Below, piece after piece: positions 1 through 11,067 of a stretch of DNA of 64,000 bases. Made by a program: the position numbers and the translations under genes. Source of the stretch: JAGOCV01 sp049445855 (GTDB lineage Bacteria; Pseudomonadota; Gammaproteobacteria; Burkholderiales; Burkholderiaceae_C). Every line of letters starts with the position of its first letter. Within the stretch, counting starts at the first letter, position 1. The stretch lies in the NCBI RefSeq assembly GCF_049445855.1, contig NZ_JBMSDV010000001.1, positions 372,001-436,000 of the forward strand. The letters run 5' to 3'. A model generated the notes under the pieces. The model made no database searches, was not told where the DNA came from, and worked only from the letters and a program-made list of their open reading frames with translations.

Positions 1-6
1 TGTTCT

Positions 7-11
7 TCTCC

Positions 12-13
<2 letters not shown>
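7..13 (-). promoter_or_regulatory. Ribosome binding site of the next nuo gene (nuoM, off window)
   Basis: On the minus strand the bases read AAGGAGA, a strong Shine-Dalgarno sequence overlapping the TAA stop of nuoL. The spacing puts a start codon at or just beyond the window edge. By complex I gene order this should be nuoM, but none of its coding sequence is visible. Confidence 0.6.
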
Positions 14-2066
<2,053 letters not shown>

Positions 2067-2073
2067 ATTCTGA

Positions 2074-2382
2074 TCAGCCTTTGAGCGTATTCATTTCGTC
2101 CACATTGATGCTGGACCGGTTGCGGAACAGCAGCACCAGGATGGCCAGGCCGATCGCCGATTCGGCGGCCGCCACCGTCAGGATGAAGAACACGAAGATC
2201 TGGCCGTGCATGTCGTTCAGGTAATGAGAGAACGCCACGAAGTTCATGTTGACGGCCAGCAGCATCAGCTCGATGGCCATGAGCAGCACGATCAGGTTCT
2301 TCCGGTTCAGGAAGATGCCGATGATCGACAGCGCGAAAAGCAGCGCGCCGAGCGAGAGGTAATGTCCGAGTGTGAGCGTCAT
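2074..2382 (-). CDS. nuoK: NADH-quinone oxidoreductase subunit K
   Basis: Small three-helix membrane subunit of complex I, homologous to MrpC and mitochondrial ND4L. The 102 residues are the usual NuoK length. The sequence shows the typical core, with the second-helix motif LMAIELMLLAVNMNF carrying the conserved membrane glutamate and the helix-3 stretch AAAESAIGLAI carrying the second one. In the family these buried acids are part of the proton path. The start codon overlaps the nuoJ stop by 4 nt (ATGA), which indicates translational coupling inside the nuo operon. Confidence 0.98.
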   Translation of the reverse strand: MTLTLGHYLSLGALLFALSIIGIFLNRKNLIVLLMAIELMLLAVNMNFVAFSHYLNDMHGQIFVFFILTVAAAESAIGLAILVLLFRNRSSINVDEMNTLKG

Positions 2383-3059
2383 GGCTTCTTCTCCACGGCA
2401 GGCGCGGTGGGCGGAGCCTGCGGTTCGGGGGGGGCCGGCGGCGCGGGTGGTGCGCCCACACGCGAGGCATCGACCTTCAGCACCGTCAGGCGGTCGCGGG
2501 CACGCACCTTGATCTGGTCGGCCGGGTCGACGAACTTGCTGTCCTTGCGTTCACGCAGCGTGAGCGCGATGGCCGCGACGATGGCCACCAGCAGGATGAC
2601 CGCCGCGATCTCGAGCGGGAACAGGTACTCCGTGTAGAGCAGGACGCCCAGCTCCTTCGTGTTCGAAACCTGCACACCGGCTTGCGCGGCCACGGCCGGC
2701 AGGCGCGCGGGCTCGCGGAAGCCTCCCAGCAGCACGGCCGCCATTTCGAGCGCAATGATCGCCCCGACGGTCGCGGCCAGCGGGAAGTGCTTCCAGAACC
2801 CCTGGCGCAACTCCTCCATGTTGAGATCGAGCATCATCACCACGAAGAGGAACAGCACCATCACAGCGCCGAGGTAGACCAGCACCAGCGTGATGGCCAG
2901 GAACTCGGCCTTGAGCAGCAGCCAGACGGCAGCAGCCTGCGAGAACGCAAGCATGAGATAGAGCACCGCGTGGACCGCGTTGCGCGACGTGATCACGCGG
3001 AATGCGGCAAACAGCAGCACCAGCGAGAACAGGTAGAAGAATCCGGTTTTGACGTCCAT
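2379..3059 (-). CDS. nuoJ: NADH-quinone oxidoreductase subunit J
   Basis: Membrane subunit of complex I (mitochondrial ND6 homologue) located next to NuoA, H and K at the junction with the quinone chamber. Five hydrophobic segments are apparent over roughly the first 170 residues, including the conserved helix with VYLGAVMVLFLFVVMML. The last ~30 residues form a Pro/Ala-rich tail ending in KKP that is not part of the conserved fold; such tails are common but variable in this family. It lies between nuoI (23 nt) and nuoK (4-nt overlap). Confidence 0.97.
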   Translation of the reverse strand: MDVKTGFFYLFSLVLLFAAFRVITSRNAVHAVLYLMLAFSQAAAVWLLLKAEFLAITLVLVYLGAVMVLFLFVVMMLDLNMEELRQGFWKHFPLAATVGAIIALEMAAVLLGGFREPARLPAVAAQAGVQVSNTKELGVLLYTEYLFPLEIAAVILLVAIVAAIALTLRERKDSKFVDPADQIKVRARDRLTVLKVDASRVGAPPAPPAPPEPQAPPTAPAVEKKP

Positions 3060-3082
3060 GGATCGTTGTCTTTTTATGGCGT

Positions 3083-3580
3083 TCAGCGGTACTTCGCGTC
3101 GGCGGCCTTGGCTGCGGCGATCTCGGGTTCGTAGCGGTCGCCCACGGCCAGGAGCATGTCCTTGGTGAAGTACAGGTCTCCGCGCTTTTCACCGTGGTAC
3201 TCGAAGATGTGCGTCTCGACGATCGAGTCCACCGGGCAGCTTTCCTCGCAGAAGCCGCAGAAGATGCACTTGGTCAGGTCGATGTCGTAGCGCGTCGTGC
3301 GGCGCGAACCGTCGGTGCGCACGTCCGATTCGATGGTGATGGCCATCGCCGGGCAGACGGCTTCGCAGAGCTTGCAGGCGATGCAGCGCTCTTCGCCATT
3401 TTCATAGCGACGCAGCGCGTGCAGGCCACGGAAGCGCGGCGACAGCGGTGTCTTTTCTTCCGGGAACTGCACCGTCACCTTGCGACGGAACATGTAGCGG
3501 CCGGTCAGGGCCATGCCCTTGAAAAGTTCTGCCAGCATGAAGCTGGACATGAAGTCCTTGATGGATGCGGCGGTGCTCAT
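3083..3580 (-). CDS. nuoI: NADH-quinone oxidoreductase subunit I
   Basis: Peripheral-arm subunit that carries two [4Fe-4S] clusters (N6a and N6b) passing electrons toward NuoB and quinone. Two textbook ferredoxin motifs are visible: CIACKLCEAVCP (C66, C69, C72, C76) and CIFCGFCEESCP (C105, C108, C111, C115). An N-terminal amphipathic segment (residues 1-35) anchors the family to the membrane arm. At 165 residues it has the normal betaproteobacterial length. It sits 7 nt after nuoH in the operon. Confidence 0.98.
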   Translation of the reverse strand: MSTAASIKDFMSSFMLAELFKGMALTGRYMFRRKVTVQFPEEKTPLSPRFRGLHALRRYENGEERCIACKLCEAVCPAMAITIESDVRTDGSRRTTRYDIDLTKCIFCGFCEESCPVDSIVETHIFEYHGEKRGDLYFTKDMLLAVGDRYEPEIAAAKAADAKYR

Positions 3581-3587
3581 CAGCGGC

Positions 3588-4670
3588 TCACTTCCAGATG
3601 TTGAACGGCGTCTGCATCCAGGCGCCTACGACGACGAGCCACACCAGGGTGACGGGAATGAAGATCTTCCAGCCCAGACGCATGATCTGGTCGTAGCGGA
3701 AGCGCGGGAAGGTGGCGCGGATCCAGATGAACAGCGACACGACGAAGCAGGTCTTCAGACCCAGCCAGATCCAGCCCGGAATCCAGTTGAACAGCACACT
3801 GTCGATCGGGGACAGCCAGCCGCCCAGGAACATCAGCGCCGCAAGAATGGACACGAGCCACATGCTGGCGTACTCGGCCAGGAAGAAGATCGCGAAACCC
3901 ATGCCCGAATATTCGACCATGTGGCCAGCCACGATTTCCGCTTCGCCTTCCACCACGTCGAACGGGTGGCGGTTGGTTTCGGCCACGCCGGAGATCAGAT
4001 AGACCATGAAGATCGGCAGCAGCGGCAGCCAGTTCCACGACAGGAACGTCAGGCCCTTGTCGGCCAGCATGCCCTTGCCCTGTGCGGCGACGATTTCACC
4101 AAGGCTCAGGCTGCCGGAGACCATGATCACCACCACGAGACAGAAGCCCATGGCGATTTCGTAGCTCACCATCTGCGCGGATGCGCGCAAGGCGCCCAGG
4201 AACGCGTACTTGGAGTTGGAGGCCCAGCCCGCGATGATCACGCCATACACCTCGATGGAGGTGATCGCCATGATCAGCAGCAGCGCGGCGTTGACGTTGG
4301 CGATGGCGGACTCGGGGCCGAACGGAATGGCAACCCACGCGGCCAGCGCCGGCATGATGGCCATGACCGGACCGAGGCGGAACAGGCCCGTGCTGGACGC
4401 CGTCGGCGAGATGATTTCCTTCGTCAGCAGCTTCAGGCCGTCGGCGATCGGCTGGAACAGGCCGAAAGGGCCGACGCGATTCGGCCCGTGACGGACCTGG
4501 ATCCAGCCGAGCAGCTTGCGCTCCCACAGCGTGAGGTAGGCGATCGCGCCCATCAGCGGCGCAAGCACCGCGATGATCTTGATCATGCTCCAGACGACGG
4601 GCCAGACGATACCGGACCACCACGAAGCGGCAATGAGGTTCAGTCCCCCGTTGTAGAACGCGTCGATCAT
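3588..4670 (-). CDS. nuoH: NADH-quinone oxidoreductase subunit H
   Basis: Membrane subunit that forms the quinone-access chamber and links the peripheral arm to the proton-pumping arm (ND1 homologue). The 360-residue product has about eight hydrophobic helices and the highly conserved family motifs GPNRVGPFGLFQ, near residue 65, and the acidic stretch AETNRHPFDVVEGEAEIVAG, which contributes to the so-called E-channel. The ATG overlaps the nuoG stop by 4 nt, so the two are probably translationally coupled. Confidence 0.98.
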   Translation of the reverse strand: MIDAFYNGGLNLIAASWWSGIVWPVVWSMIKIIAVLAPLMGAIAYLTLWERKLLGWIQVRHGPNRVGPFGLFQPIADGLKLLTKEIISPTASSTGLFRLGPVMAIMPALAAWVAIPFGPESAIANVNAALLLIMAITSIEVYGVIIAGWASNSKYAFLGALRASAQMVSYEIAMGFCLVVVIMVSGSLSLGEIVAAQGKGMLADKGLTFLSWNWLPLLPIFMVYLISGVAETNRHPFDVVEGEAEIVAGHMVEYSGMGFAIFFLAEYASMWLVSILAALMFLGGWLSPIDSVLFNWIPGWIWLGLKTCFVVSLFIWIRATFPRFRYDQIMRLGWKIFIPVTLVWLVVVGAWMQTPFNIWK

Positions 4671-6796
4671 GCGACCACCTCCTCGCCTCGCGCCACACGC
4701 GCATCGGACGTGAGTTGCAGTGATTCAGCGCGACGCACGATGCTGTCGAGCTGGTAGATCGAGGCGCTGGCGGGTTCGCCTTGCGCAGCAGACAGGTCGA
4801 TCGTGCCGGACGTGGCGTTCGACAGCATGGCGGCAGGCACGACGCCCGCGCCGGCCAGCGCGCCGCCCGCGACACGGGCCAGCACTTCGGGGGCGGCTTC
4901 GAAATCGAAGCCTTGCAGGCCCATCAGGTTGGCCAGCACGCGCAGCACCTTCCAGCCCGGACGCGTTTCGCCCAAGGGACGCACGACAGCATGGAAGCCC
5001 TGGATACGGCCTTCGGCATTGATGAAGGTGCCCGCAGTTTCCGAGAACGGCGCGATCGGCAGCAGCACGTCGCTGAACGCCATGTTGGCCTTGAAGGGGC
5101 TGAGCGTCACGACCATCTGGGCCTTGTCGATCTGGTGCGCCTTGCCGGCAGCGGAGTCGAAATCGGGTTCGGTGTTGAGCAACAGCACGGCCTTGAGCGC
5201 ACCGCCGAGCATCTGGCCCGCATTCAGGCCGCTCGTGCCCGGTTGCGCACCGGCGATGGGTGCACCCACCGTGTTGGCGGCTTCGGTGAGATAGCCGACG
5301 CTCGCGCCGGTCTGCTCGCCGAGCCACTGCGCCAGCGCCAGCAGGCTCGATGCCTTTGCATGGTGCGCGGCCGCGTTGCCCAGCAGGATGGCCTTGCGTT
5401 CGCCGCCCAGCAGTGATTGCGCGATGGCTTTGGCAGCGTCGGTCACATTACCGGCGGCGGGTGCAGTGACGCCCTTCTCGGCGGCCACGGCTGCGGCCAC
5501 ATCGGCCAGGGCCTGCGCCCATTGCGCGGACGGAACATAGGCCGCATTGGCCACATTCATCGCCCAGTCCTGCGCCGCAGCCTGGATGACGTTGAGCTTG
5601 CCGCCACGGCGCACGGCCTGGCGGATGCGCTGCGCGAACAGCGGATGGTCCTTGCGGAGGTTGGAACCGATCACCAGCACGCGTTGCAGCTGCGACAGCG
5701 AAGCGATGCTCGTGCCCAGCCAGTGGGCATTGCCCAGCGTGTTCGTGAATTCGGCGTTGCGCAGGCGGGTGTCGATGTTCTCGCTGCCCAGGCCACGCAT
5801 CAGTGCGCCGGCCAGGTAGAGCTCTTCCACCGTGCTGTGCGGGCTGGCCAGCGTGCCGATGGACGACGCGCCATGGTCCGCCTTGATCTGGCGCAGGCCG
5901 TTGGCCACGTATTCGAGTGCGGTTTGCCAGTCGACCGCCTTCCATTCACCACCCTGCTTGAGCATGGGCTGCGTCAGGCGTTCGTCGCAGTTGAGCGCCT
6001 CGTACGAGAAGCGGTCGCGGTCGGCGATCCAGCATTCGTTGACGTCTTCATTCTCGAGCGGCACGACGCGCATCACCTTGCTGTTCTTCACCTGGACGAT
6101 CAGGTTGGCGCCCGTGCCGTCGTGCGGGCTCACCGACTTGCGGCGCGACAACTCCCATGTGCGGGCGCTGTAGCGGAACGGCTTGCTCGTGAGCGCGCCC
6201 ACCGGGCAGATGTCGATCATGTTGCCGGAGAGTTCGGAATCCACCGAGTCGCCCACAAAAGTTTCGATCTCGGAATGCTCGCCGCGATGGCTCATGCCGA
6301 GCTCCATCACGCCGGCCACTTCCTGGCCGAAGCGCACGCAGCGCGTGCAGTGGATGCAGCGGCTCATCTCTTCCATCGAGATCAGCGGGCCGACGTCCTT
6401 GTGGAACACGACACGCTTCTCTTCCTCGTAGCGCGAGGAAGAACCTCCGTAGCCGACGGCCAGATCCTGCAGCTGGCATTCGCCACCCTGGTCGCAGATG
6501 GGGCAATCGAGCGGGTGGTTGATGAGGAGGAACTCCATCACCGACTGCTGGGCCTTGATGGCCTTCTCGCTCTTGGTCCGGACAATCATGCCCTGCGTGA
6601 CCGGCGTGGCGCAGGCCGGCATGGCCTTGGGGGCCTTCTCCACGTCCACCAGGCACATGCGGCAGTTGGCGGCGATGGAAAGTTTCTTGTGATAGCAGAA
6701 ATGCGGGATGTAGGTGCCGGCTTTTTCGGCGGCATGCATCACCATGCTGCCTTCGACAACTTCCACCTTCTGACCGTCGAGTTCGATTTCAACCAT
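4667..6796 (-). CDS. nuoG: NADH-quinone oxidoreductase subunit G
   Basis: Largest peripheral-arm subunit of complex I, holding iron-sulfur clusters between NuoEF and NuoI. The N-terminus is a plant-type [2Fe-2S] ferredoxin domain (CYHKK and CRMCLVDVE region, residues ~34-65). A His-Cys3 [4Fe-4S] segment and a second cluster motif (CIHCTRCVRF, residues ~145-155) follow. The rest (from ~220) is a molybdopterin-oxidoreductase-like fold that in complex I has lost the molybdenum cofactor. Length (709) fits the short betaproteobacterial form. It lies 15 nt after nuoF. Confidence 0.98.
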   Translation of the reverse strand: MVEIELDGQKVEVVEGSMVMHAAEKAGTYIPHFCYHKKLSIAANCRMCLVDVEKAPKAMPACATPVTQGMIVRTKSEKAIKAQQSVMEFLLINHPLDCPICDQGGECQLQDLAVGYGGSSSRYEEEKRVVFHKDVGPLISMEEMSRCIHCTRCVRFGQEVAGVMELGMSHRGEHSEIETFVGDSVDSELSGNMIDICPVGALTSKPFRYSARTWELSRRKSVSPHDGTGANLIVQVKNSKVMRVVPLENEDVNECWIADRDRFSYEALNCDERLTQPMLKQGGEWKAVDWQTALEYVANGLRQIKADHGASSIGTLASPHSTVEELYLAGALMRGLGSENIDTRLRNAEFTNTLGNAHWLGTSIASLSQLQRVLVIGSNLRKDHPLFAQRIRQAVRRGGKLNVIQAAAQDWAMNVANAAYVPSAQWAQALADVAAAVAAEKGVTAPAAGNVTDAAKAIAQSLLGGERKAILLGNAAAHHAKASSLLALAQWLGEQTGASVGYLTEAANTVGAPIAGAQPGTSGLNAGQMLGGALKAVLLLNTEPDFDSAAGKAHQIDKAQMVVTLSPFKANMAFSDVLLPIAPFSETAGTFINAEGRIQGFHAVVRPLGETRPGWKVLRVLANLMGLQGFDFEAAPEVLARVAGGALAGAGVVPAAMLSNATSGTIDLSAAQGEPASASIYQLDSIVRRAESLQLTSDARVARGEEVVA

Positions 6797-6811
6797 AGTG
6801 CTGTTCCCGCG

Positions 6812-8167
6812 TCAGGCCTGAGTGGCGCCGGACTTTTCGTCCTTGATCATGGCCGCGAATTCGTGACGGAAGTGCTTGATCATGGCCCGCACGGGCATCG
6901 CAGCCGCATCACCCAGCGCGCAGATCGTGCGGCCCATGATGTTGCCGGCCACGGAGTCGAGCAGGTCGAGATCGGCCTGGCGACCTTTCCCGGTGTGGAT
7001 GCGGTCGACCACGCGCCACAGCCAGCCCGTGCCTTCGCGGCATGGCGTGCACTGGCCGCACGACTCGTGCATGTAGAAGTAAGACAGGCGCTTGAGCGAC
7101 TCGACCATGCAGCGCGAATCGTCCATGACGATCACGGCGCCCGAGCCGAGCATCGAGCCCGCCTTGGCGATGGAGTCGTAGTCCATCGTGCACTGCATCA
7201 TGACGTCGGCCGGCAGCACGGGTGCCGACGATCCGCCGGGGATCACGGCCTTGAGCGTGCGGCCCTTGCGAACGCCGCCAGCCAGCTCGAGCAGCTTGGA
7301 GAACGGCGTGCCGAGCGGAATCTCGTAGTTGCCGGGCAGTTCGACGTCACCGCTGATCGAGAAGATCTTGGTGCCGCCATTGTTCGGCTTGCCGCATTCG
7401 AGGTAGGCCTGACCACCGTTGCGGATGATCCACGGCACCGCCGCGAACGTTTCGGTGTTGTTGATGGTGGTCGGCTTGCCGTAGAGGCCGAAGCTCGCCG
7501 GGAACGGCGGCTTGAAGCGCGGCTGCCCCTTCTTGCCTTCGAGCGATTCGAGCAGCGCGGTTTCCTCGCCACAGATGTAGGCGCCGAAGCCGTGGTGACC
7601 GTGAAGCTGGAACGTGAAGTTGCTGCCCAGGATGTTGTTGCCGAGCAGGCCCGCGGCACGCGCTTCTTCGAGCGCAGCTTCGAAGCGTTCGTAGACCTGG
7701 AAGATTTCGCCGTGGATGTAGTTGTAGCCCACGTTGATGCCCATGGCATACGCCGCGATCGCCATGCCTTCGATGACGATGTGCGGGTTGTACATGAGGA
7801 TGTCGCGGTCCTTGCACGTGCCAGGCTCGCCCTCGTCGGAATTGCAGACAAGGTACTTCTGGCCCGGGAACTGGCGGGGCATGAAGCTCCACTTCAGGCC
7901 CGAGGGGAATCCCGCGCCGCCGCGACCGCGCAATGCGGATTCCTTGACGGTGGCGATCACCTGGTCCTGCGTGAGCGGCTCGGCACCCGAACCGTCCTTG
8001 CCGAGGATCTTGCGCAGCGCCTGATAGCCGCCACGCGCCTCGTAATCGGCGAGGTGCCAGTTGCTGCCGTCGAGGTCGGCGTAGATCTGGGGATTGATGT
8101 GACGGCCGTGGAAGCAGGTCTGTACGCCCGTGGCCTGGAATTGCGCGAGGATCTTGTCGACGGACAT
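6812..8167 (-). CDS. nuoF: NADH-quinone oxidoreductase subunit F
   Basis: NADH-oxidising subunit with FMN and the [4Fe-4S] cluster N3; entry point of electrons into complex I. The NADH/FMN-binding glycine motif GRGGAGFPSGLKW is visible near residue 65, and the cluster motif ESCGQCTPCREGTGW lies near residue 355. I chose the ATG that overlaps the nuoE stop by one base (TGATG), which gives 451 residues beginning MSVDKILAQF. The reading frame stays open 23 codons upstream, but that extension lies inside nuoE and does not look like NuoF. Confidence 0.97.
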   Translation of the reverse strand: MSVDKILAQFQATGVQTCFHGRHINPQIYADLDGSNWHLADYEARGGYQALRKILGKDGSGAEPLTQDQVIATVKESALRGRGGAGFPSGLKWSFMPRQFPGQKYLVCNSDEGEPGTCKDRDILMYNPHIVIEGMAIAAYAMGINVGYNYIHGEIFQVYERFEAALEEARAAGLLGNNILGSNFTFQLHGHHGFGAYICGEETALLESLEGKKGQPRFKPPFPASFGLYGKPTTINNTETFAAVPWIIRNGGQAYLECGKPNNGGTKIFSISGDVELPGNYEIPLGTPFSKLLELAGGVRKGRTLKAVIPGGSSAPVLPADVMMQCTMDYDSIAKAGSMLGSGAVIVMDDSRCMVESLKRLSYFYMHESCGQCTPCREGTGWLWRVVDRIHTGKGRQADLDLLDSVAGNIMGRTICALGDAAAMPVRAMIKHFRHEFAAMIKDEKSGATQA

Positions 8168-8655
8168 CACTGGCCCTCCGCGGACTTGAGTGCATCGATC
8201 AGCTGGTCGAGCTTCTCGTTGCTCATGAAACTGCACATGGTGCGGTCGTTCACCAGCATCACCGGTGAGTCAGCGCATGCGCCAAGGCATTCGCTCTGTT
8301 GCAGCGTGAACAGGCCGTCGGCTGTGGTCTCGCCCATGGCGATGCCCAGCTTCTGCTCCAGATGGTGCAGCGCCTTCGCACCGTCGCGCAGCTGGCACGG
8401 CAGGTTGGTGCAAACGTTCAGCTTGAACTTGCCCACCGGACGCTGGTTGTACATGTTGTAGAACGAGGTGACTTCGTGCACCGCGATCGGGGGCATGCCC
8501 AGGTAATCGGCAATCTCGCGCTCGCTCTCGGGGCTCACATGGCCCTGCTCCTGCTGGACGATCGCGAGGCAGGCCATCACGGCCGATTGCGCCTGTTCTT
8601 TCGGGTATTTGGCCACTTCGCGCGCGAAGCGGGCCTTGGTGGTGTCAGAAATCAT
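8167..8655 (-). CDS. nuoE: NADH-quinone oxidoreductase subunit E
   Basis: Thioredoxin-like [2Fe-2S] protein (cluster N1a) that packs against NuoF at the tip of the peripheral arm. The four cysteine ligands are visible in the two family motifs: VCTNLPC (C-x4-C) and ECLGAC (C-x3-C). The N-terminal helical bundle that contacts NuoF and NuoG occupies about the first 75 residues. The 162-residue length is typical. It overlaps nuoD by 4 nt and nuoF by 1 nt, a tight chain of coupled starts. Confidence 0.97.
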   Translation of the reverse strand: MISDTTKARFAREVAKYPKEQAQSAVMACLAIVQQEQGHVSPESEREIADYLGMPPIAVHEVTSFYNMYNQRPVGKFKLNVCTNLPCQLRDGAKALHHLEQKLGIAMGETTADGLFTLQQSECLGACADSPVMLVNDRTMCSFMSNEKLDQLIDALKSAEGQ

Positions 8656-9905
8656 CGGTCGATTTCCCCAAAAACAATGTCCAGCGTGCCGATGATGGCC
8701 ACCGCATCGGCCAGCATGTGGCCACGGGCCAGTTCGTTGAGCGCAGCCAGATGCACGAAACCCGGCGGGCGGATCTTCAGGCGATAGGGTTTGTTGGCAC
8801 CGTCGCTCACGAGGTAGATGCCGAACTCGCCCTTCGGGTGCTCGACGGCGGCATACGCTTCGCCCGGCGGAACGTGGAAGCCTTCGGTGAAGAGCTTGAA
8901 GTGGTGGATCAGCTCTTCCATGTTGGCCTTCATCGACTCACGCGACGGCGGCGCCACCTTGTGGTTGTCGGTGATGACAGGACCGGGGTTCACGCGCAGC
9001 CAGTCCACGCACTGCTTGATGATGCGGTTGGACTGCGCCATTTCCTCCATGCGCACGAGGTAACGGTCGTAGCTGTCACCCGTCTTGCCGACCGGGATAT
9101 CGAAATCCATGCGGTCGTACACCTCGTAGGGCTGCTTCTTGCGCAGGTCCCACGCGATGCCGGAGCCGCGCAGCATGGGACCCGTCATGCCGAGGTTGAT
9201 GGCCCGCTCGGGCGAGAGCACGCCGATGCCAACGGTGCGCTGCTTCCAGATGCGGTTCTCGGTGAACAACGTGTGGTACTCGGCCATCAGCCCGGGGAAG
9301 CGCTGCGTGAAGTCGTCGATGAAGTCGAGCAGCGAACCCTGGCGGTTCTCGTTCATCTTCGCGATCGCCCTGGCGTTGCGGATCTTGTTGACCGTGTACT
9401 GCGGCATGGTGTCCGGAAGGTCGCGGTACACACCACCCGGACGGAAGTACGCCGCATGCATGCGCGCGCCGGAAACGGCCTCGTACATGTCGAACAGGTC
9501 TTCGCGCTCGCGGAAGCTGTAGATGAGGATGGTGGAACTGCCGCAGTCGTTGCCGTGCGAACCGAGCCACATCAGGTGGTTCAGCAGGCGCGTGATCTCG
9601 GCGAACATGACGCGGATGTACTGCGCGCGGATCGGCACCTCGATGCCCATGAGCTTCTCGATGGCGAGGCAATACGCGTGCTCGTTGCTCATCATCGACA
9701 CATAGTCCAGGCGGTCCATGTAAGGCAGCGACTGGATGTAGGTGCGCGTTTCGGCCAACTTCTCGGTGGCACGATGGAGCAGGCCGATGTGGGGGTCGGC
9801 GCGCTGGACGACTTCGCCATCCAGCTCGAGCACGAGGCGCAGCACGCCGTGCGCGGCCGGGTGCTGCGGGCCGAAGTTCAGGGTGTAGTTCTTGATTTCT
9901 GCCAT
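8652..9905 (-). CDS. nuoD: NADH-quinone oxidoreductase subunit D
   Basis: 49-kDa-type subunit, derived from a hydrogenase large subunit, which forms the quinone-binding site together with NuoB. The N-terminus carries the signature FGPQHPAAHGVLRL, with the conserved histidines that line the quinone pocket. NuoD is separate from NuoC here, unlike the fused NuoCD of enterobacteria. I chose the ATG giving MAEIKNYTLNFG (417 residues), 1 nt after the nuoC stop; an upstream in-frame ATG would add 11 residues inside nuoC. Confidence 0.97.
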   Translation of the reverse strand: MAEIKNYTLNFGPQHPAAHGVLRLVLELDGEVVQRADPHIGLLHRATEKLAETRTYIQSLPYMDRLDYVSMMSNEHAYCLAIEKLMGIEVPIRAQYIRVMFAEITRLLNHLMWLGSHGNDCGSSTILIYSFREREDLFDMYEAVSGARMHAAYFRPGGVYRDLPDTMPQYTVNKIRNARAIAKMNENRQGSLLDFIDDFTQRFPGLMAEYHTLFTENRIWKQRTVGIGVLSPERAINLGMTGPMLRGSGIAWDLRKKQPYEVYDRMDFDIPVGKTGDSYDRYLVRMEEMAQSNRIIKQCVDWLRVNPGPVITDNHKVAPPSRESMKANMEELIHHFKLFTEGFHVPPGEAYAAVEHPKGEFGIYLVSDGANKPYRLKIRPPGFVHLAALNELARGHMLADAVAIIGTLDIVFGEIDR

Positions 9906-9906
9906 G

Positions 9907-10518
9907 TCAGTGCAGCCCGCCGCCGTAATTGTCCTCACGGATCACGCGGGGAATGATTTCGCGCGGCTCGATGGTCACCGGCTGGTAGACCACGCGGCGC
10001 TGCTCTTCGTCGTAACGCATCTCGACGTGGCCTGTGATCGGAAAGTCCTTGCGGAACGGATGGCCGATGAAGCCGTAGTCGGTCAGGATGCGGCGCAGGT
10101 CTTCATGGCCTTCGAACACGATGCCGTACAGGTCGAACGCCTCGCGCTCGAACCAGTTGGCCGAGGCCCAGAGGTCGTTGACCGACGCCACCATCGGCAG
10201 GCCGTCGTCTTCACAGAACACCTTGACGCGCACGCGCTGGTTGAGTTCGAGCGACAGCAGGTGCGAGACGACGGCGAAGCGTTCGCCTTCCCACTGGCCA
10301 TCGCCATAGGTGGAATAGTCGACGCCGCACAGATCGGACAACAGGTTGAAACGGCAGTCCGGCGCGTCGCGCAGTGTCTGCATGGCCTTGAGGTAGTTCG
10401 CAGGCTTGACCACGACGGTCACCTCACCGAGCGCCAGCGTCACGCTGCGCGCCAGGTCGCCCAGAGCGGCAGCGACGACTTCCTTGAGGGTTTCGGGATG
10501 GAGGGCGGTATCACTCAT
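9907..10518 (-). CDS. nuoC: NADH-quinone oxidoreductase subunit C
   Basis: 30-kDa-type structural subunit of the peripheral arm of complex I, without cofactors, bound to NuoD and NuoI. The family motif ERE(A)FDLYGIVFEGH is seen around residues 125-140, followed by the C-terminal RRILTDYGFIGHPFRKDFP signature. The frame is open far upstream into nuoB, but the conserved protein begins at MSDTALHPET, giving 203 residues, a usual length. It starts 11 nt after the nuoB stop with a plausible ribosome site. Confidence 0.97.
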   Translation of the reverse strand: MSDTALHPETLKEVVAAALGDLARSVTLALGEVTVVVKPANYLKAMQTLRDAPDCRFNLLSDLCGVDYSTYGDGQWEGERFAVVSHLLSLELNQRVRVKVFCEDDGLPMVASVNDLWASANWFEREAFDLYGIVFEGHEDLRRILTDYGFIGHPFRKDFPITGHVEMRYDEEQRRVVYQPVTIEPREIIPRVIREDNYGGGLH

Positions 10519-10529
10519 CGGGCTTTCCT

Positions 10530-11009
10530 TCAGGCGCGCGCGATGGTGTTGGTGCGGCGGATCTTCTGCTGCAGCTGGATGATGCCGTACAGCAGTGCCT
10601 CTGCCGTCGGCGGGCAGCCAGGCACATACACGTCCACCGGCACGATGCGGTCGCAGCCGCGCACCACGGAATAGCTGTAGTGGTAGTAGCCGCCGCCATT
10701 GGCGCAAGAGCCCATCGACAGGACCCAGCGCGGCTCGGACATCTGGTCATACACCTTGCGCAGCGCGGGGGCCATCTTGTTGCACAGCGTGCCGGCCACG
10801 ATCATCAGGTCGGATTGCCGGGGGCTGGCGCGGAACACTTCGGCGCCGAAGCGGCCGATGTCGTAACGCGCGGCGGCGGCGTGCATCATCTCGACCGCGC
10901 AGCAGGCCAGGCCGAACGTCATCGGCCACAGGGAGCCGGTCTTGGCCCAGTTCACCACGGCGTCATAGCTCGTGGTGACGAAGCCTTCTTTCATTACGCC
11001 TTCAATCAT
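10530..11009 (-). CDS. nuoB: NADH-quinone oxidoreductase subunit B
   Basis: PSST-type subunit holding cluster N2, the last [4Fe-4S] centre before quinone. The hallmark tandem cysteines are visible in GLACCAVEMMH, and the remaining ligands are in the later segments GSCANGGGYYHYSYSVVRG and VPGCPPTAEALLYG. Beginning at MIEGVMKEGF it has 159 residues, the normal betaproteobacterial length; an in-frame ATG 11 codons upstream is less likely. A 58-nt gap separates it from nuoA, the widest gap within this operon. Confidence 0.97.
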   Translation of the reverse strand: MIEGVMKEGFVTTSYDAVVNWAKTGSLWPMTFGLACCAVEMMHAAAARYDIGRFGAEVFRASPRQSDLMIVAGTLCNKMAPALRKVYDQMSEPRWVLSMGSCANGGGYYHYSYSVVRGCDRIVPVDVYVPGCPPTAEALLYGIIQLQQKIRRTNTIARA

Positions 11010-11067
11010 CGTGCAGCTTTCTGTTGTGTTTTTTCCTGGCAAGTGAAGGGCGGAACCGACAAGGGAA

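Noticed and set aside
5417..8461. 1014-codon open frame on the + strand
   Set aside because: It lies wholly antisense to nuoG, nuoF and nuoE, is rich in His/Arg/Ala/Asp as expected of a shadow frame in GC-rich DNA, and matches no family I recognise.
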